From Flavobacterium crocinum (lineage in GTDB: Bacteria; Bacteroidota; Bacteroidia; Flavobacteriales; Flavobacteriaceae), in contig NZ_CP029255.1 of the NCBI RefSeq assembly GCF_003122385.1, forward strand, positions 1,984,001 to 2,048,000: 64,000 nucleotides of DNA. Direction: 5' to 3'. The notes under the pieces were generated by a model that made no database searches, was not told where the DNA came from, and saw nothing but the letters and a program-made list of their open reading frames with translations. This document shows, piece after piece, positions 43,298 through 51,639 of the stretch (position 1 is the first letter of the stretch; each line of letters starts with the position of its first letter). The position numbers and the translations under genes were made by a program.

Positions 43298-44065
43298 TTG
43301 TTTCAGAAAATCACTTGTTTTTTGGTTGTTATAGCGGGTCAGGCATGTTTAGCTCAAACTCAGGATCGTTCTGTTTTTAATGGTAAAATAACTTCAAGCA
43401 CTTCAAATGTTGAAGGGGTTTATGTTATTAATGCACAAACAGAAGAAACTGTAACTTCGGATGCTTCCGGATCATTTTCAATTTTAGCTAAAGCAGATGA
43501 TGTTCTGGTTTTTTCTTCAATAGCTTTTAAGGAAAAAAGGATTATGCTGAAACAAGAAGATTTTTCAAATCTTAATTTTACTGTTTCTCTCAATATGGTG
43601 ATGTATCAGTTACAGGAAGTAGTGATTAAGAGGTATGACAATATTAATGCAGAAAGTTTAGGTGTAATTCCGGAAGGGCAAAGAAAATATACTGCCGCTG
43701 AAAGGAAATTGCAGACAGCAACAGCTCTAAATGCCACCGCAAATGCAGGAACTATGGCAGGGGGATCTATTTCTGCCGATCCTTTGCTGAATTTTTTCTC
43801 AGGAAGAACTGCTATGTTGAAAAAAGAAGTGGCTGTTGAGAAAAAAGAATTTTTTATGAGGCTTTTGGAAAATATGTTTAGTCTGGAGCATTTTATTGAC
43901 AGATTAAAAATCCCTGCAGAATATGTGAAAGGATTTGAATATTATGCTGTGGATAATGAAAAATTTACTGCAATTTTGAATTCTAAAAATAAAACTTCAA
44001 CCGAGTTCCTTTTGGGAGAACTGGCAGTGAAGTATAAAGAAATAATTGCGAGTGAGAATAAGTAA
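43298..44065 (+). CDS. Secreted protein with carboxypeptidase-like regulatory domain (paralog A)
   Basis: The 255-residue protein has a signal peptide (to about ACLAQTQ), a beta-sandwich domain like those at the N-terminus of TonB receptors (residues 25-110, VEGVYVINAQTEETVTSDASGSFSI), and an unusual C-terminal domain with ESLGVIPEGQRKYTAAERK and GRTAMLKKEVAVEKKEFF. It has no barrel. The start is TTG; an in-frame ATG is not available. It is the first of three paralogs in the operon (with B and C), followed by DUF6702 and an M1 peptidase, all overlapping or nearly so. Confidence 0.75.
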   Translation: MFQKITCFLVVIAGQACLAQTQDRSVFNGKITSSTSNVEGVYVINAQTEETVTSDASGSFSILAKADDVLVFSSIAFKEKRIMLKQEDFSNLNFTVSLNMVMYQLQEVVIKRYDNINAESLGVIPEGQRKYTAAERKLQTATALNATANAGTMAGGSISADPLLNFFSGRTAMLKKEVAVEKKEFFMRLLENMFSLEHFIDRLKIPAEYVKGFEYYAVDNEKFTAILNSKNKTSTEFLLGELAVKYKEIIASENK

Positions 44066-44780
44066 AGTAATATCGACTATTGTTTTGTTGGCTTTTGTTC
44101 AAATCGTTTTTGGGCAAACCGGTAATATGAAAGTATTGCCAGGAAGAGTAATGGAGCAATCAACTCCGATAGAAGGAGTGAATATTATTAATAATGCAAC
44201 TCAGGTTGCAACAGTTTCAGATTCCGATGGCAATTTTTCGATTGCGGTGCGTGAAGGGGAGGTTTTGGTGTTTTCTGCTGTAAATTTAAACCCTGTTAAG
44301 TATAGGGTGACTGCTAATGATTTGCTTTCTAGTCTGTTATTGATAAAAATGACAGCTAAAGAAGTTGAATTGAAAGAGGTGGTAGTAAACGAAAATGCTA
44401 ATATAACGGCAGAAAATCTGGGGATTATTCCATACGGACAAAAAAAATATACCCCTGCAGAACGCAAAGTTTACACGGCTACTTCGACATCTGTAGATAA
44501 ACTTCTGAATGCAATTTCGGGACGCACAACAATGTTGAAAAAAGAGGTGAAAGTAGAGAAAAAAGAAGCGCTTTTTAGAAAGTTGGAATATCTTTTTGAT
44601 GAGAATTATTACACAGACAGATTGCGAATTCCGGTTGATGATATCAAAGGATTTCAATTATTTTGTGTGGAAGATGCCGATTTTGCTGTATCTTTGAATA
44701 CTAAAAACAAAACAATGAGTATGTTTTTAATCACAGATCTAGCAAGAAAATATCTAACAATTCTCGAAAATGAAAAATAA
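44052..44780 (+). CDS. Secreted protein with carboxypeptidase-like regulatory domain (paralog B)
   Basis: From a GTG start the protein has 242 residues (a TTG six bases upstream would add two residues). It carries a signal peptide (VQIVFGQTG) and aligns by eye with paralog A along its length: VEGVYVI versus IEGVNIINNATQVATVSDSDGNFSI, LGVIPEGQRKYTAAERK versus LGIIPYGQKKYTPAERK, and GRTAMLKKEVAVEKKEFF versus GRTTMLKKEVKVEKKEAL. Its beginning overlaps the end of paralog A by 14 bases, so coupling is likely. Confidence 0.78.
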   Translation: MRISKVISTIVLLAFVQIVFGQTGNMKVLPGRVMEQSTPIEGVNIINNATQVATVSDSDGNFSIAVREGEVLVFSAVNLNPVKYRVTANDLLSSLLLIKMTAKEVELKEVVVNENANITAENLGIIPYGQKKYTPAERKVYTATSTSVDKLLNAISGRTTMLKKEVKVEKKEALFRKLEYLFDENYYTDRLRIPVDDIKGFQLFCVEDADFAVSLNTKNKTMSMFLITDLARKYLTILENEK

Positions 44781-45525
44781 ATTAGGAGTACTCGTTGTCT
44801 GCTTATTTTGTCAATTTGTATTAGGGCAAAACGGTTTCAGGAAACCATTACACGGTCAGGTTATCAATGATTTTTTAGCCATAGAAAGTGGTTATGTGAT
44901 GAATATTAATGCAAATGTTCGGACCTTTATTGGTGCTGGTGGTTTGTTTGATATTATGGCGCAGCCAAAAGATACTTTGTTATTCTCTGGTCTGACATTT
45001 CAATCAAAAAAAATCGTTTTAACAGAAAAAGATTGTGCTGAGGTTCTTTTTAAAGCAAAATTAGATTTAGTGAATAATCAATTGAAAGAGGTTGTTGTTC
45101 ATAAAGAATTGAAAGTTAAGTCGCTGAAAGGCGGTTCTCAGGGAATTGTAGACATGCAGTTTGAAGATGATAATTTATCCTCGCCGGAAAACAAAGCTAT
45201 GCTTTCTGATCAAACCATAAAATACGGAACTGATTTTGTGCGAATCTTTAAAGATGTTAAAAAGCTTCTGAGTAAAAAAGAAGAAGTTAAAGAGGAAGAA
45301 ATTACAGATATTGCTTTTGTAGAATATGCTAAAGATAATTTTACAAAAGATTTTTATAGCAAAACACTTGGTCTTAAGCAGGATGAAATTGAATTGTTTT
45401 TAATGTATTGCTCAAACGATCCGCATTCAAAAGAACTTGTTAATCCGGATCAGAAATTTCAGTTGATGGATTTTATGGTCAATAAGAATAAAGAATTTAA
45501 GAAAGCAGTGGCTGCGCAAAAATGA
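44770..45525 (+). CDS. Secreted protein with carboxypeptidase-like regulatory domain (paralog C)
   Basis: The 251-residue protein has a signal peptide (to about VLGQNGF) and a divergent copy of the same N-terminal beta domain (residues 25-110, IESGYVMNINANVRTFIG). The C-terminal half is more divergent, with a Lys/Glu-rich LLSKKEEVKEEEITD helix and TLGLKQDEIELFLMYC. Its ATG overlaps the last 11 bases of paralog B, and its stop overlaps the DUF6702 start. It is the third of a tandem family. Confidence 0.75.
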   Translation: MKNKLGVLVVCLFCQFVLGQNGFRKPLHGQVINDFLAIESGYVMNINANVRTFIGAGGLFDIMAQPKDTLLFSGLTFQSKKIVLTEKDCAEVLFKAKLDLVNNQLKEVVVHKELKVKSLKGGSQGIVDMQFEDDNLSSPENKAMLSDQTIKYGTDFVRIFKDVKKLLSKKEEVKEEEITDIAFVEYAKDNFTKDFYSKTLGLKQDEIELFLMYCSNDPHSKELVNPDQKFQLMDFMVNKNKEFKKAVAAQK

Positions 45526-46028
45526 AAAATAGATTAGTTTACTTTTTACTTGCTGTTTTGTTTGTTTTATCTTCTGCATTCACATTTCATAAATTTTATG
45601 TTGGTGTTTTTCAGGTAAATTATGCTGCCGAAAAAAAGATGCTGCAAATTACCTCCCGTATTTTTATTGATGATTTAAATAATGCGATGGAAAAGAAGTA
45701 TCACAAAAAAACTTTTGTAGGAACAAGTAAAGAAAGGCCGGAAGATGTGGAATTATTAAAAAAATATCTTTCAGAGCATTTTTCAATTAAAGTTAATGGT
45801 CAGTCTAAAATCATAACTTTCTTATCAAAAGAAGTAGAAGCGGATGATGTTTTGGTATGTTATTCCAGAATTAAAGACATTGATAAATTTAAAACGCTGG
45901 AAATTTCAAATACTATTTTAGTGGATTGGAACGGAGAGCAGCAAAACATTACACATATTACAGCATTTGATACTAAAAGGAGTGTTCTTTTTACAGAATC
46001 TTCAAGGAAAGAAGTGTTAAAGTATTAA
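45522..46028 (+). CDS. DUF6702 family secreted protein
   Basis: The 168-residue protein has a signal-like N-terminus (YFLLAVLFVLSSAF) and a domain beginning FHKFYVGVFQVNYAAEKKMLQITSRIFIDDLNNAMEK, matching the DUF6702 pattern seen in Bacteroidota. The body is a mixed alpha/beta domain with YHKKTFVGTSKERPEDV. The function is unknown. It overlaps paralog C (ATGA) and precedes the M1 peptidase by 65 bases, an association that points to envelope or secreted proteolysis. Confidence 0.78.
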   Translation: MKNRLVYFLLAVLFVLSSAFTFHKFYVGVFQVNYAAEKKMLQITSRIFIDDLNNAMEKKYHKKTFVGTSKERPEDVELLKKYLSEHFSIKVNGQSKIITFLSKEVEADDVLVCYSRIKDIDKFKTLEISNTILVDWNGEQQNITHITAFDTKRSVLFTESSRKEVLKY

Positions 46029-46093
46029 TGAGGTTGTATAATTATTGTTTTAATTGTTATTTTCACGACCTGATAAATTACCATTAAATTTTT

Positions 46094-48337
46094 ATGAAAA
46101 AAATTTCATTATTATTGCTTTTTCCGGCAATGCTGATTGCGCAGGAAAAGGCAACAACCACACCTACAAGGCAGCAGGGGAAATATGACACGAACAAGTT
46201 CAGTCAGATGTATGATTTGTTGGCAACTCCAAACATGTTTCGTACTGCGTCCGGAGCTCCGGGACCAGCTTATTACCAACAACAGGCAGATTATAAAATC
46301 GATGTTGAACTGGATGATAAAAAATCAAAATTAAGCGGATTTGAAACTATAACTTATAGTAATAATTCGCCAGACAGTCTGGAATACTTATGGGTTCAGC
46401 TGGATCAAAATCAGGCTAGGGCAAACGGACAAACTTCATTGGCGGAAGGTGAAAAAATTAATCAGGTTTTGCCGCTTGAAGGTTTTTCTTCTAAATATTT
46501 GAAAAAGGATTTAGAGCGTGGTTTTAATATTGAGCAGGTAAAAGATGCAAAAGGAAACGCAATGTCATATACTATCAACGAAACAATGATGCGTATTAAT
46601 TTGGCTTCTCCTTTAAAGCCTGGTGAAAAAATTTCGTTTTCTATAAAATGGTGGTACAATATCAATAATTACAGAAAAGAAGGCGGGCGATCAGGATATG
46701 AATTATTCGAAAAAGATGGAAACAAACTGTATGTTATCGCTCAGTTCTATCCAAGAATGGCAGTTTACAATGATGTAGAAGGCTGGCAGAATATGCAGTT
46801 TTGGGGAAGTGGAGAGTTTGCTCTTCCTTTCGGAAACTTTGATGTAAATATTACAGTTCCTGCGGATCACGTAATTGATGCTACAGGGGAATTAACGAAT
46901 AGAAGCGAGGTTTTTACTGCTGAACAAGTTAAACGTTACGAGCAAGCTCAGAAATCATTTGACAAACCTGTAGTTATTGTTACTCAGGCAGAAGCAGAAG
47001 CAGCAGAAAAAGGGTTTTCTGAAAAGAAAAAAACATGGAAATTCAGTGCAAAAAATGTTCGTGATTTTGGAATCGCTTCTTCTAGAAAATTCATTTACGA
47101 TGCAATGGCTGTGAAAATTGGAAACAGAACTGTTATGGCAGAATCTGTTTACCCAAAAGAAGCAAATCCACTTTGGGGAGAAACTTCTACCATGGTGGTT
47201 GCGCATACTTTAAAAAGTTATTCATCTCACACTTTTGATTATCCTTATCCAAAAGCAGTTTCAGTTTCTGCAGAAGATCAGGGAATGGAATATCCAATGA
47301 TTTGCTGGAATTATGGTCGTCCTGACGAAAATGGTGTGACTAGCAAAGAAGTTAAAAACGGAATGATTGGCGTTGTTATTCATGAAGTTGGTCACACATT
47401 CTTCCCGATGATTGTAAATTCGGACGAACGTCAATGGACATGGATGGATGAAGGATTGAATTCATTTTTAGAATATTTAGCTGAGCAGGAATTAGATCCA
47501 AATTTCCCGTCAAGAAGAGGACCAGCTAAAAATATTGTCCCTTATATGAGCGGTGACCAGAAGTTTTTAGAGCCAATTATGTCGAATTCTGAAACAATTC
47601 ACCAATTTGGAAATAATGCTTACGGGAAACCGGCTACAGGTCTTAATATTTTGAGAGAAGTGGTGATGGGAAGAGAATTGTTTGATTATGCTTTTAAAAC
47701 ATATGCAAACAGATGGAAATTCAAACACCCGACTCCTGAAGATTTCTTTAGAACGATGGAAGATGCTTCTGCAGTAGATTTAGACTGGTTTTGGAGAGGT
47801 TGGTTTTACTCAACGGATTTTGTTGATATCGGAATTAAAGATGTAAAACAATATTACGTTTCAGATACTCCAACAGCAGATCTTAAAGATGTCAAAGTGA
47901 GAAAAGGACGTTTTGGATATGAAAAAGGACCTTTTGTGTACTTAGTTGCGGGAGATAATACAGAGGTTAATCAATCTAAGAAAAAAGCTTTAAAAATTGA
48001 AGATTTCAAGCCATTGGCAGATTATGTAGATCAGACTTTTACAGCTGAAGAAAAAGCAAGCATCAAATCGCCTAAATATTTCTATGAGGTAGAATTCAAT
48101 AAACCAGGCGGAATGATTATGCCAATTTTAGTTGAGATTACTTATGAAGACGGTTCTAAAGATAGTTACCAGTATCCGGCACAAATCTGGAGAAAGAGTA
48201 ACGAAACGGCTAAGAAAGTGTACGCAACAACAAAAGCGATTAAGAGTATTCAAATCGATCCAAAATTGCTGACAGCAGATATCGATGTAACTAATAATTC
48301 TTGGCCTAAGGCAGAAACAAAATCAAAATTTGACTAA
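46094..48337 (+). CDS. M1 family metallopeptidase
   Basis: The 747-residue secreted protein has a signal peptide and an N-terminal beta-sandwich (from about 70, YKIDVELDDKKSKLSG) followed by the gluzincin domain. The zinc motif is HEVGH (430-434) with the third ligand Glu453 in WMDEGLNSFLEY, exactly 18 residues later as in M1 aminopeptidases. The GAMEN-like substrate motif appears as DQGMEYPMICW. A C-terminal DUF-like beta domain follows. It is the last gene of the operon and is followed by a terminator. Confidence 0.93.
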   Translation: MKKISLLLLFPAMLIAQEKATTTPTRQQGKYDTNKFSQMYDLLATPNMFRTASGAPGPAYYQQQADYKIDVELDDKKSKLSGFETITYSNNSPDSLEYLWVQLDQNQARANGQTSLAEGEKINQVLPLEGFSSKYLKKDLERGFNIEQVKDAKGNAMSYTINETMMRINLASPLKPGEKISFSIKWWYNINNYRKEGGRSGYELFEKDGNKLYVIAQFYPRMAVYNDVEGWQNMQFWGSGEFALPFGNFDVNITVPADHVIDATGELTNRSEVFTAEQVKRYEQAQKSFDKPVVIVTQAEAEAAEKGFSEKKKTWKFSAKNVRDFGIASSRKFIYDAMAVKIGNRTVMAESVYPKEANPLWGETSTMVVAHTLKSYSSHTFDYPYPKAVSVSAEDQGMEYPMICWNYGRPDENGVTSKEVKNGMIGVVIHEVGHTFFPMIVNSDERQWTWMDEGLNSFLEYLAEQELDPNFPSRRGPAKNIVPYMSGDQKFLEPIMSNSETIHQFGNNAYGKPATGLNILREVVMGRELFDYAFKTYANRWKFKHPTPEDFFRTMEDASAVDLDWFWRGWFYSTDFVDIGIKDVKQYYVSDTPTADLKDVKVRKGRFGYEKGPFVYLVAGDNTEVNQSKKKALKIEDFKPLADYVDQTFTAEEKASIKSPKYFYEVEFNKPGGMIMPILVEITYEDGSKDSYQYPAQIWRKSNETAKKVYATTKAIKSIQIDPKLLTADIDVTNNSWPKAETKSKFD

Positions 48338-48356
48338 AATCAAAATAAAAGAACAT

Positions 48357-48403
48357 TAAAAAGTTCATCAGGTATTAAAAGCTTGATGAGCTTTTTTCTT
48401 TTT
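48357..48403 (+). terminator. Terminator after the M1 peptidase
   Basis: An imperfect stem AAAAGTTCATCAGG / CTTGATGAGCTTTT (48358-48371 with 48383-48397) is followed by T runs. Confidence 0.7.
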
Positions 48404-48464
48404 AAGAAATGTATTTTAAAGGACTTTTTAAGTTAATTTTAAAACTCTAAGCTGCAAAATTTAA

Positions 48465-48472
48465 TATCTTTG
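48465..48472 (+). promoter_or_regulatory. -7 element (TATCTTTG) of tatA
   Basis: A perfect TANNTTTG match lies 21 bases before the tatA ATG. No TTG lies at the normal -33 spacing. Confidence 0.5.
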
Positions 48473-48493
48473 CGACAACAAAAAATAAAAGTT

Positions 48494-48841
48494 ATGTTTG
48501 GTATAGGAGGAGGAGAATTAGTTTTTATTCTATTTATAGTACTAATGCTTTTTGGTTCAGATAAAGTGCCTGAAATCGCTCGTACAATGGGTAAAGCTAT
48601 GGCTCAGTTAAAAAATGCAACTAATGATATCAAAAGTGAAATTCAAAAAGGAGCAGAGGCCAACGGTCTTGATTCTAAATCTTTGAATGATCTTACAGGA
48701 AACATTAATGCCGAAATTAATAATGCAAAATCGAATTTGCTTGGAGATACAGGAAATCTTTTAGGAGATACCACAAATGAAATCGAAAAAGTAAAAGAAG
48801 ATATTGACTCTCTTTCAGGACCTATAAAACGCCAAAGATAA
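48494..48841 (+). CDS. tatA: Sec-independent protein translocase TatA/E
   Basis: The protein from ATG 48494 has 115 residues. It has the TatA layout: a transmembrane helix (FGIGGGELVFILFIVLMLF), then the amphipathic helix with FGSDKVPEIARTMGKAMAQLK, and a hydrophilic tail. An upstream in-frame ATG at 48470 is rejected because it lies inside the -7 element and adds non-membrane residues. Together with TatC elsewhere it forms the Tat export channel. TAATG overlap couples it to the PAP2 gene. Confidence 0.88.
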   Translation: MFGIGGGELVFILFIVLMLFGSDKVPEIARTMGKAMAQLKNATNDIKSEIQKGAEANGLDSKSLNDLTGNINAEINNAKSNLLGDTGNLLGDTTNEIEKVKEDIDSLSGPIKRQR

Positions 48842-49404
48842 TGCTTGAAAAAATACAGGAATTAGATAAAGATCTTTTAATATTTCTTAACGGATTAGGT
48901 TCTGAAACTTACGATAAACTTTGGCTGATTATTACAAATCAGTTGTATTGGACGCCATTTTTTATATTGCTGTTCTATCTTATTTATAAAAAAATAGGAG
49001 GAAAACAAACCCTGTATTTATTGCTTTTTATAGCTATTTTGATTGCTTTTACAGATCAGACTTGTAATCTGTTCAAACACACTTTCCAACGTTTACGTCC
49101 ATGTAATGATCCGGAAGTAAACTCAATCATCAGAGTTGTTCAGGTCAGAAAATCGTTTAGTTTTTTCTCAGGACATGCGGCTAATACCATGGCTGTTGCA
49201 ACATTCTTATTTTTGGTTTTAAAACGATACTTTAAATATTTAGGTTTCCTATTCTTATGGCCGCTAATTTTTGCTTACAGCCGTATTTATTTAGGATTGC
49301 ATTATCCGGGTGATATTCTAGCAGGATATTTCTTTGGAGCTGTTTTCGGTTTCTTAATCTATTTGGTTTACAAAAGATTGAAACCACAGTATTTTCCGGG
49401 ATAG
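48841..49404 (+). CDS. PAP2-family membrane phosphatase
   Basis: The 187-residue membrane protein has the three PAP2 motifs: KHTFQRLRP (KX6RP), SGH in SFSFFSGHAANT, and SRIYLGLHYPGD with His and Asp. About six membrane segments surround them. Substrates are lipid phosphates such as undecaprenyl diphosphate or phosphatidic acid. It overlaps tatA by one base, which is an unusual partner. Confidence 0.9.
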   Translation: MLEKIQELDKDLLIFLNGLGSETYDKLWLIITNQLYWTPFFILLFYLIYKKIGGKQTLYLLLFIAILIAFTDQTCNLFKHTFQRLRPCNDPEVNSIIRVVQVRKSFSFFSGHAANTMAVATFLFLVLKRYFKYLGFLFLWPLIFAYSRIYLGLHYPGDILAGYFFGAVFGFLIYLVYKRLKPQYFPG

Positions 49405-49415
49405 ATTTTTTTTTA

Positions 49416-49458
49416 AAGATGCTAAGATACTGAGTCGCTAAGATTCTAAGATTTTTTT
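49416..49458. repeat. Short-period repeat TAAGATNCTGAG, left copy
   Basis: The stretch reads AAGATGCTAAGATACTGAGTCGCTAAGATTCTAAG. It is inverted relative to the copy at 50287-50331, and the PhyH gene lies between them. Confidence 0.6.
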
Positions 49459-49510
49459 CGGTAAGATTTCCTGTAGAGACGCTAACAAAATTGGAAAAAT
49501 TTCAAATTAT

Positions 49511-49545
49511 AAAAAAACCTCCAGTTAAAGCTGGAGGTTTTTTTA
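49511..49545. terminator. Bidirectional terminator
   Basis: The stem AAAAAACCTCCAG / CTGGAGGTTTTTT (49512-49524 with 49531-49543) has A/T runs on both sides. It serves the convergent PAP2 and PhyH genes. Confidence 0.9.
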
Positions 49546-49551
49546 TGAGAA

Positions 49552-50274
49552 CTAATTCTGAAAAATTGTTTTTTCACTCCATTCTAAACCGTTAGGGAGT
49601 TGTTGTTTACTGAATTCAATATGAATAACTCTTCTTCTTTCGTTATTTGTGGTTTTGTTTGAAGCGTGAAAAAGTAGTGGTTTCATAATCATAATACCGC
49701 CTTTGTCTACTTCGCAAATGGTTTCTTTTTCATTTTCAAAATCCAAATTTTCAATTCGGATTATTCCTTTTGAATGGGAATTATTAATGACTTTCAAAGC
49801 GCCATTGTCTTTTGTGGTTTTATCAATATGAATTCTAATGGTAAAATTATCTTCTAAAATTTCTGTTGGAGGCTGAACCGCAAATTGATTTTGTTTTAAA
49901 GTCCAATTTTCAAAATTCTCAACTTCAATTTTTCTGTCTACCGAAATAGTCAAATCCTGATGATAGGCCACAAACCAGTTTGATTTTTCAGGTTTATCAA
50001 AATAAATTGATTTGGTTATGAAATATCCCTTTCCAAAATTGGATTCGATAATTTCGTTTAAATTTTCATTAAAAATAAAAGCTAAAGTCTCAGGAACTTC
50101 TTTATGAAATTGTCTGATGGCAAATAAATCTTGTGATTTTCTGAAAGTAGCATTATCAGAATCTTTTTGGGTTGCATTTTCAATTAACGAGATCAAATTT
50201 TCAATCTCATTTTCAGTAAAAACATTATTTATAATTGAAAAACCTTCGCTATGAATTTGTTTTGAGTGAATCAT
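49552..50274 (-). CDS. Phytanoyl-CoA dioxygenase family (PhyH) protein
   Basis: The 240-residue protein fits the Fe(II)/2-oxoglutarate oxygenase fold of the PhyH family: FAVAYHQDLTISVD gives the HxD pair (about His119 and Asp121), and HASNKTTNNERRRVIHIEFSK carries the distal His and the Arg that binds 2-oxoglutarate. It begins GFSIINNVFTENEIENLIS, as is usual for PhyH. The substrate is unknown. The gene is flanked by the inverted TAAGATNCTGAG repeats. Confidence 0.82.
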   Translation of the reverse strand: MIHSKQIHSEGFSIINNVFTENEIENLISLIENATQKDSDNATFRKSQDLFAIRQFHKEVPETLAFIFNENLNEIIESNFGKGYFITKSIYFDKPEKSNWFVAYHQDLTISVDRKIEVENFENWTLKQNQFAVQPPTEILEDNFTIRIHIDKTTKDNGALKVINNSHSKGIIRIENLDFENEKETICEVDKGGIMIMKPLLFHASNKTTNNERRRVIHIEFSKQQLPNGLEWSEKTIFQN

Positions 50275-50286
50275 TTTTGAAATCTG

Positions 50287-50331
50287 AAAAGAAAAAACTT
50301 AGAATCTCAGCATCTTAGCAACTTAGAAACT
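50287..50331. repeat. Short-period repeat, right copy (inverted)
   Basis: AACTTAGAATCTCAGCATCTTAGCAACTTAGAAACTG is the reverse complement of the left copy family at 49416, with scattered mismatches. It lies between the PhyH and O-methyltransferase genes. Confidence 0.6.
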
Positions 50332-50337
50332 GAAAAA

Positions 50338-50979
50338 TTATAAAACCCTACTCACCGTCAACCCATCACGAATAGGCAGTAAAACCGTCTCGACTCTAGG
50401 ATCATCTTTCAAAAGCTGATTGTATTCTAAAAGTACTTTTGTGCTAACATCATTTGGATGAACCGGTTCTAAAATTTTTCCACTCCATAAAACATTATCA
50501 GACAAAATAATACCGCCTTTATTCATCTTTGGAACAATCATTTCCCAGTAATTGAGATAGTTTTCCTTGTCAGCATCAATAAAAACCAAATCAAATTTTA
50601 GATCTAAATCCGGAATAATATTTACGGCTTCACCTAAATGTTGAAAAATTTGTTTTCCCCAAGGTGATGCATCAAAATACTTTCGCTGAAAATCAACCAA
50701 TTCTTCTTTAATATCAATCGTGTGTAATTGTCCGTTTTCCTGCATTCCTTCACATAAACATAAAGCAGCATAACCGGTATAAGTTCCAATTTCCAGAATA
50801 TTAACAGGACGAATTAGTTTGGATAACATACTCAAAACACGTCCCTGAAAGTGGCCACTTAACATTCTCGGCAAAAGTATTTTCTGGTAGGTTTCTTTGT
50901 TGAGTTTCGCTAATAATTCCGGTTCATTTTCAGAATGCTGTTCGATATAATCTTCGAGTTCTTGTGATATAAAATGCAT
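50338..50979 (-). CDS. O-methyltransferase (COMT/caffeoyl-CoA type)
   Basis: The 213-residue enzyme has the SAM site LEIGTYTGYAALCL, ITYKE-type HTIDIKEELV, FDLVFIDADKENYLNYWE with the metal-binding Asp, and DNVLWSGKI. This is the divalent-cation-dependent O-methyltransferase pattern (methyltransferase 3). Length is normal. The substrate, a catechol-type small molecule, cannot be named. Confidence 0.9.
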   Translation of the reverse strand: MHFISQELEDYIEQHSENEPELLAKLNKETYQKILLPRMLSGHFQGRVLSMLSKLIRPVNILEIGTYTGYAALCLCEGMQENGQLHTIDIKEELVDFQRKYFDASPWGKQIFQHLGEAVNIIPDLDLKFDLVFIDADKENYLNYWEMIVPKMNKGGIILSDNVLWSGKILEPVHPNDVSTKVLLEYNQLLKDDPRVETVLLPIRDGLTVSRVL

Positions 50980-51041
50980 GTTGTAGTATCTTGTAATTTC
51001 AAATGCAAAAATACAAAAAATAGTAACGAACTATTGCGCAT

Positions 51042-51073
51042 AAAAAAACCATTCGTTGTAGCGAATGGTTTTC
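51042..51073 (-). terminator. Terminator of the 11-mer repeat lipoprotein
   Basis: The stem AAAACCATTCG / CGAATGGTTTT (51045-51055 with 51062-51072) is followed on the minus strand by a T run. Confidence 0.85.
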
Positions 51074-51093
51074 GTTTATTAGCTTTTATTAAT

Positions 51094-51459
51094 TTATTTT
51101 TTCAAAGCTTCGTTTACTTCTTTAGCTGTTTTTACAGTTCCGTCTTTGGCAGCTTTAGCAGCATTTTCTACTTTTTCAGCGCCTTTTTTAGTCGCGTCTT
51201 TTACATCTTCAGCGGCTTTTTTAGTCGCGTTTTTTACATCCTGAGCAGCAGTTTCTGTTGCATCTTTTGCTTTAGTAGCAGCACTTTCTGCCTTGCTTAC
51301 GGCGCTGTCTTTTACTTCTTCGATGTCAGTGGTAAGAGAATCTACTTTGTTGCCAAGAGTTAATTCGTCTTCTGCAGGTTTGTTTTCTTTTTTCTCGCAT
51401 GATTGAACAGCAAATGCTAATAAAGCAACGACAGCTAAACTTAAAATTTGTTTTTTCAT
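51094..51459 (-). CDS. Lipoprotein with LEA-like 11-residue repeats
   Basis: The 121-residue protein has a lipoprotein signal (AVQSCEKKENK, Cys21). The mature part, after an acidic linker, carries consecutive 11-residue units such as DVKNATKKAAE, DVKDATKKGAE and KVENAAKAAKD. This period and the A/K/E composition resemble group-3 LEA proteins and apolipoprotein-type amphipathic helices, which protect membranes or proteins under desiccation. The resemblance is from composition and spacing only. It is monocistronic. Confidence 0.75.
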   Translation of the reverse strand: MKKQILSLAVVALLAFAVQSCEKKENKPAEDELTLGNKVDSLTTDIEEVKDSAVSKAESAATKAKDATETAAQDVKNATKKAAEDVKDATKKGAEKVENAAKAAKDGTVKTAKEVNEALKK

Positions 51460-51639
51460 AATTACATTTTTTTTTAGGTTGATAAAACTTAAAGGTTATA
51501 TGGCTGAAAAATAAAAGTACAAATTTTAAAATGATTGAGCTCTTTGTAAGATTATTTTTCTTTTGAGAGCAAAACAATTCCTGTGCCAAATTTTTAATTT
51601 TTGTTATCGTGCTGTTTAATTTTTTATTAGAGAAAAAAA

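Noticed and set aside
43246..43379. ATG frame at 43246 as the first gene of the operon
   Set aside because: It stops at 43379, has no signal or domain, and its start precedes the expected transcription start.
48470..48493. Upstream ATG of tatA
   Set aside because: It overlaps the -7 element; TatA proteins begin directly with the membrane helix.
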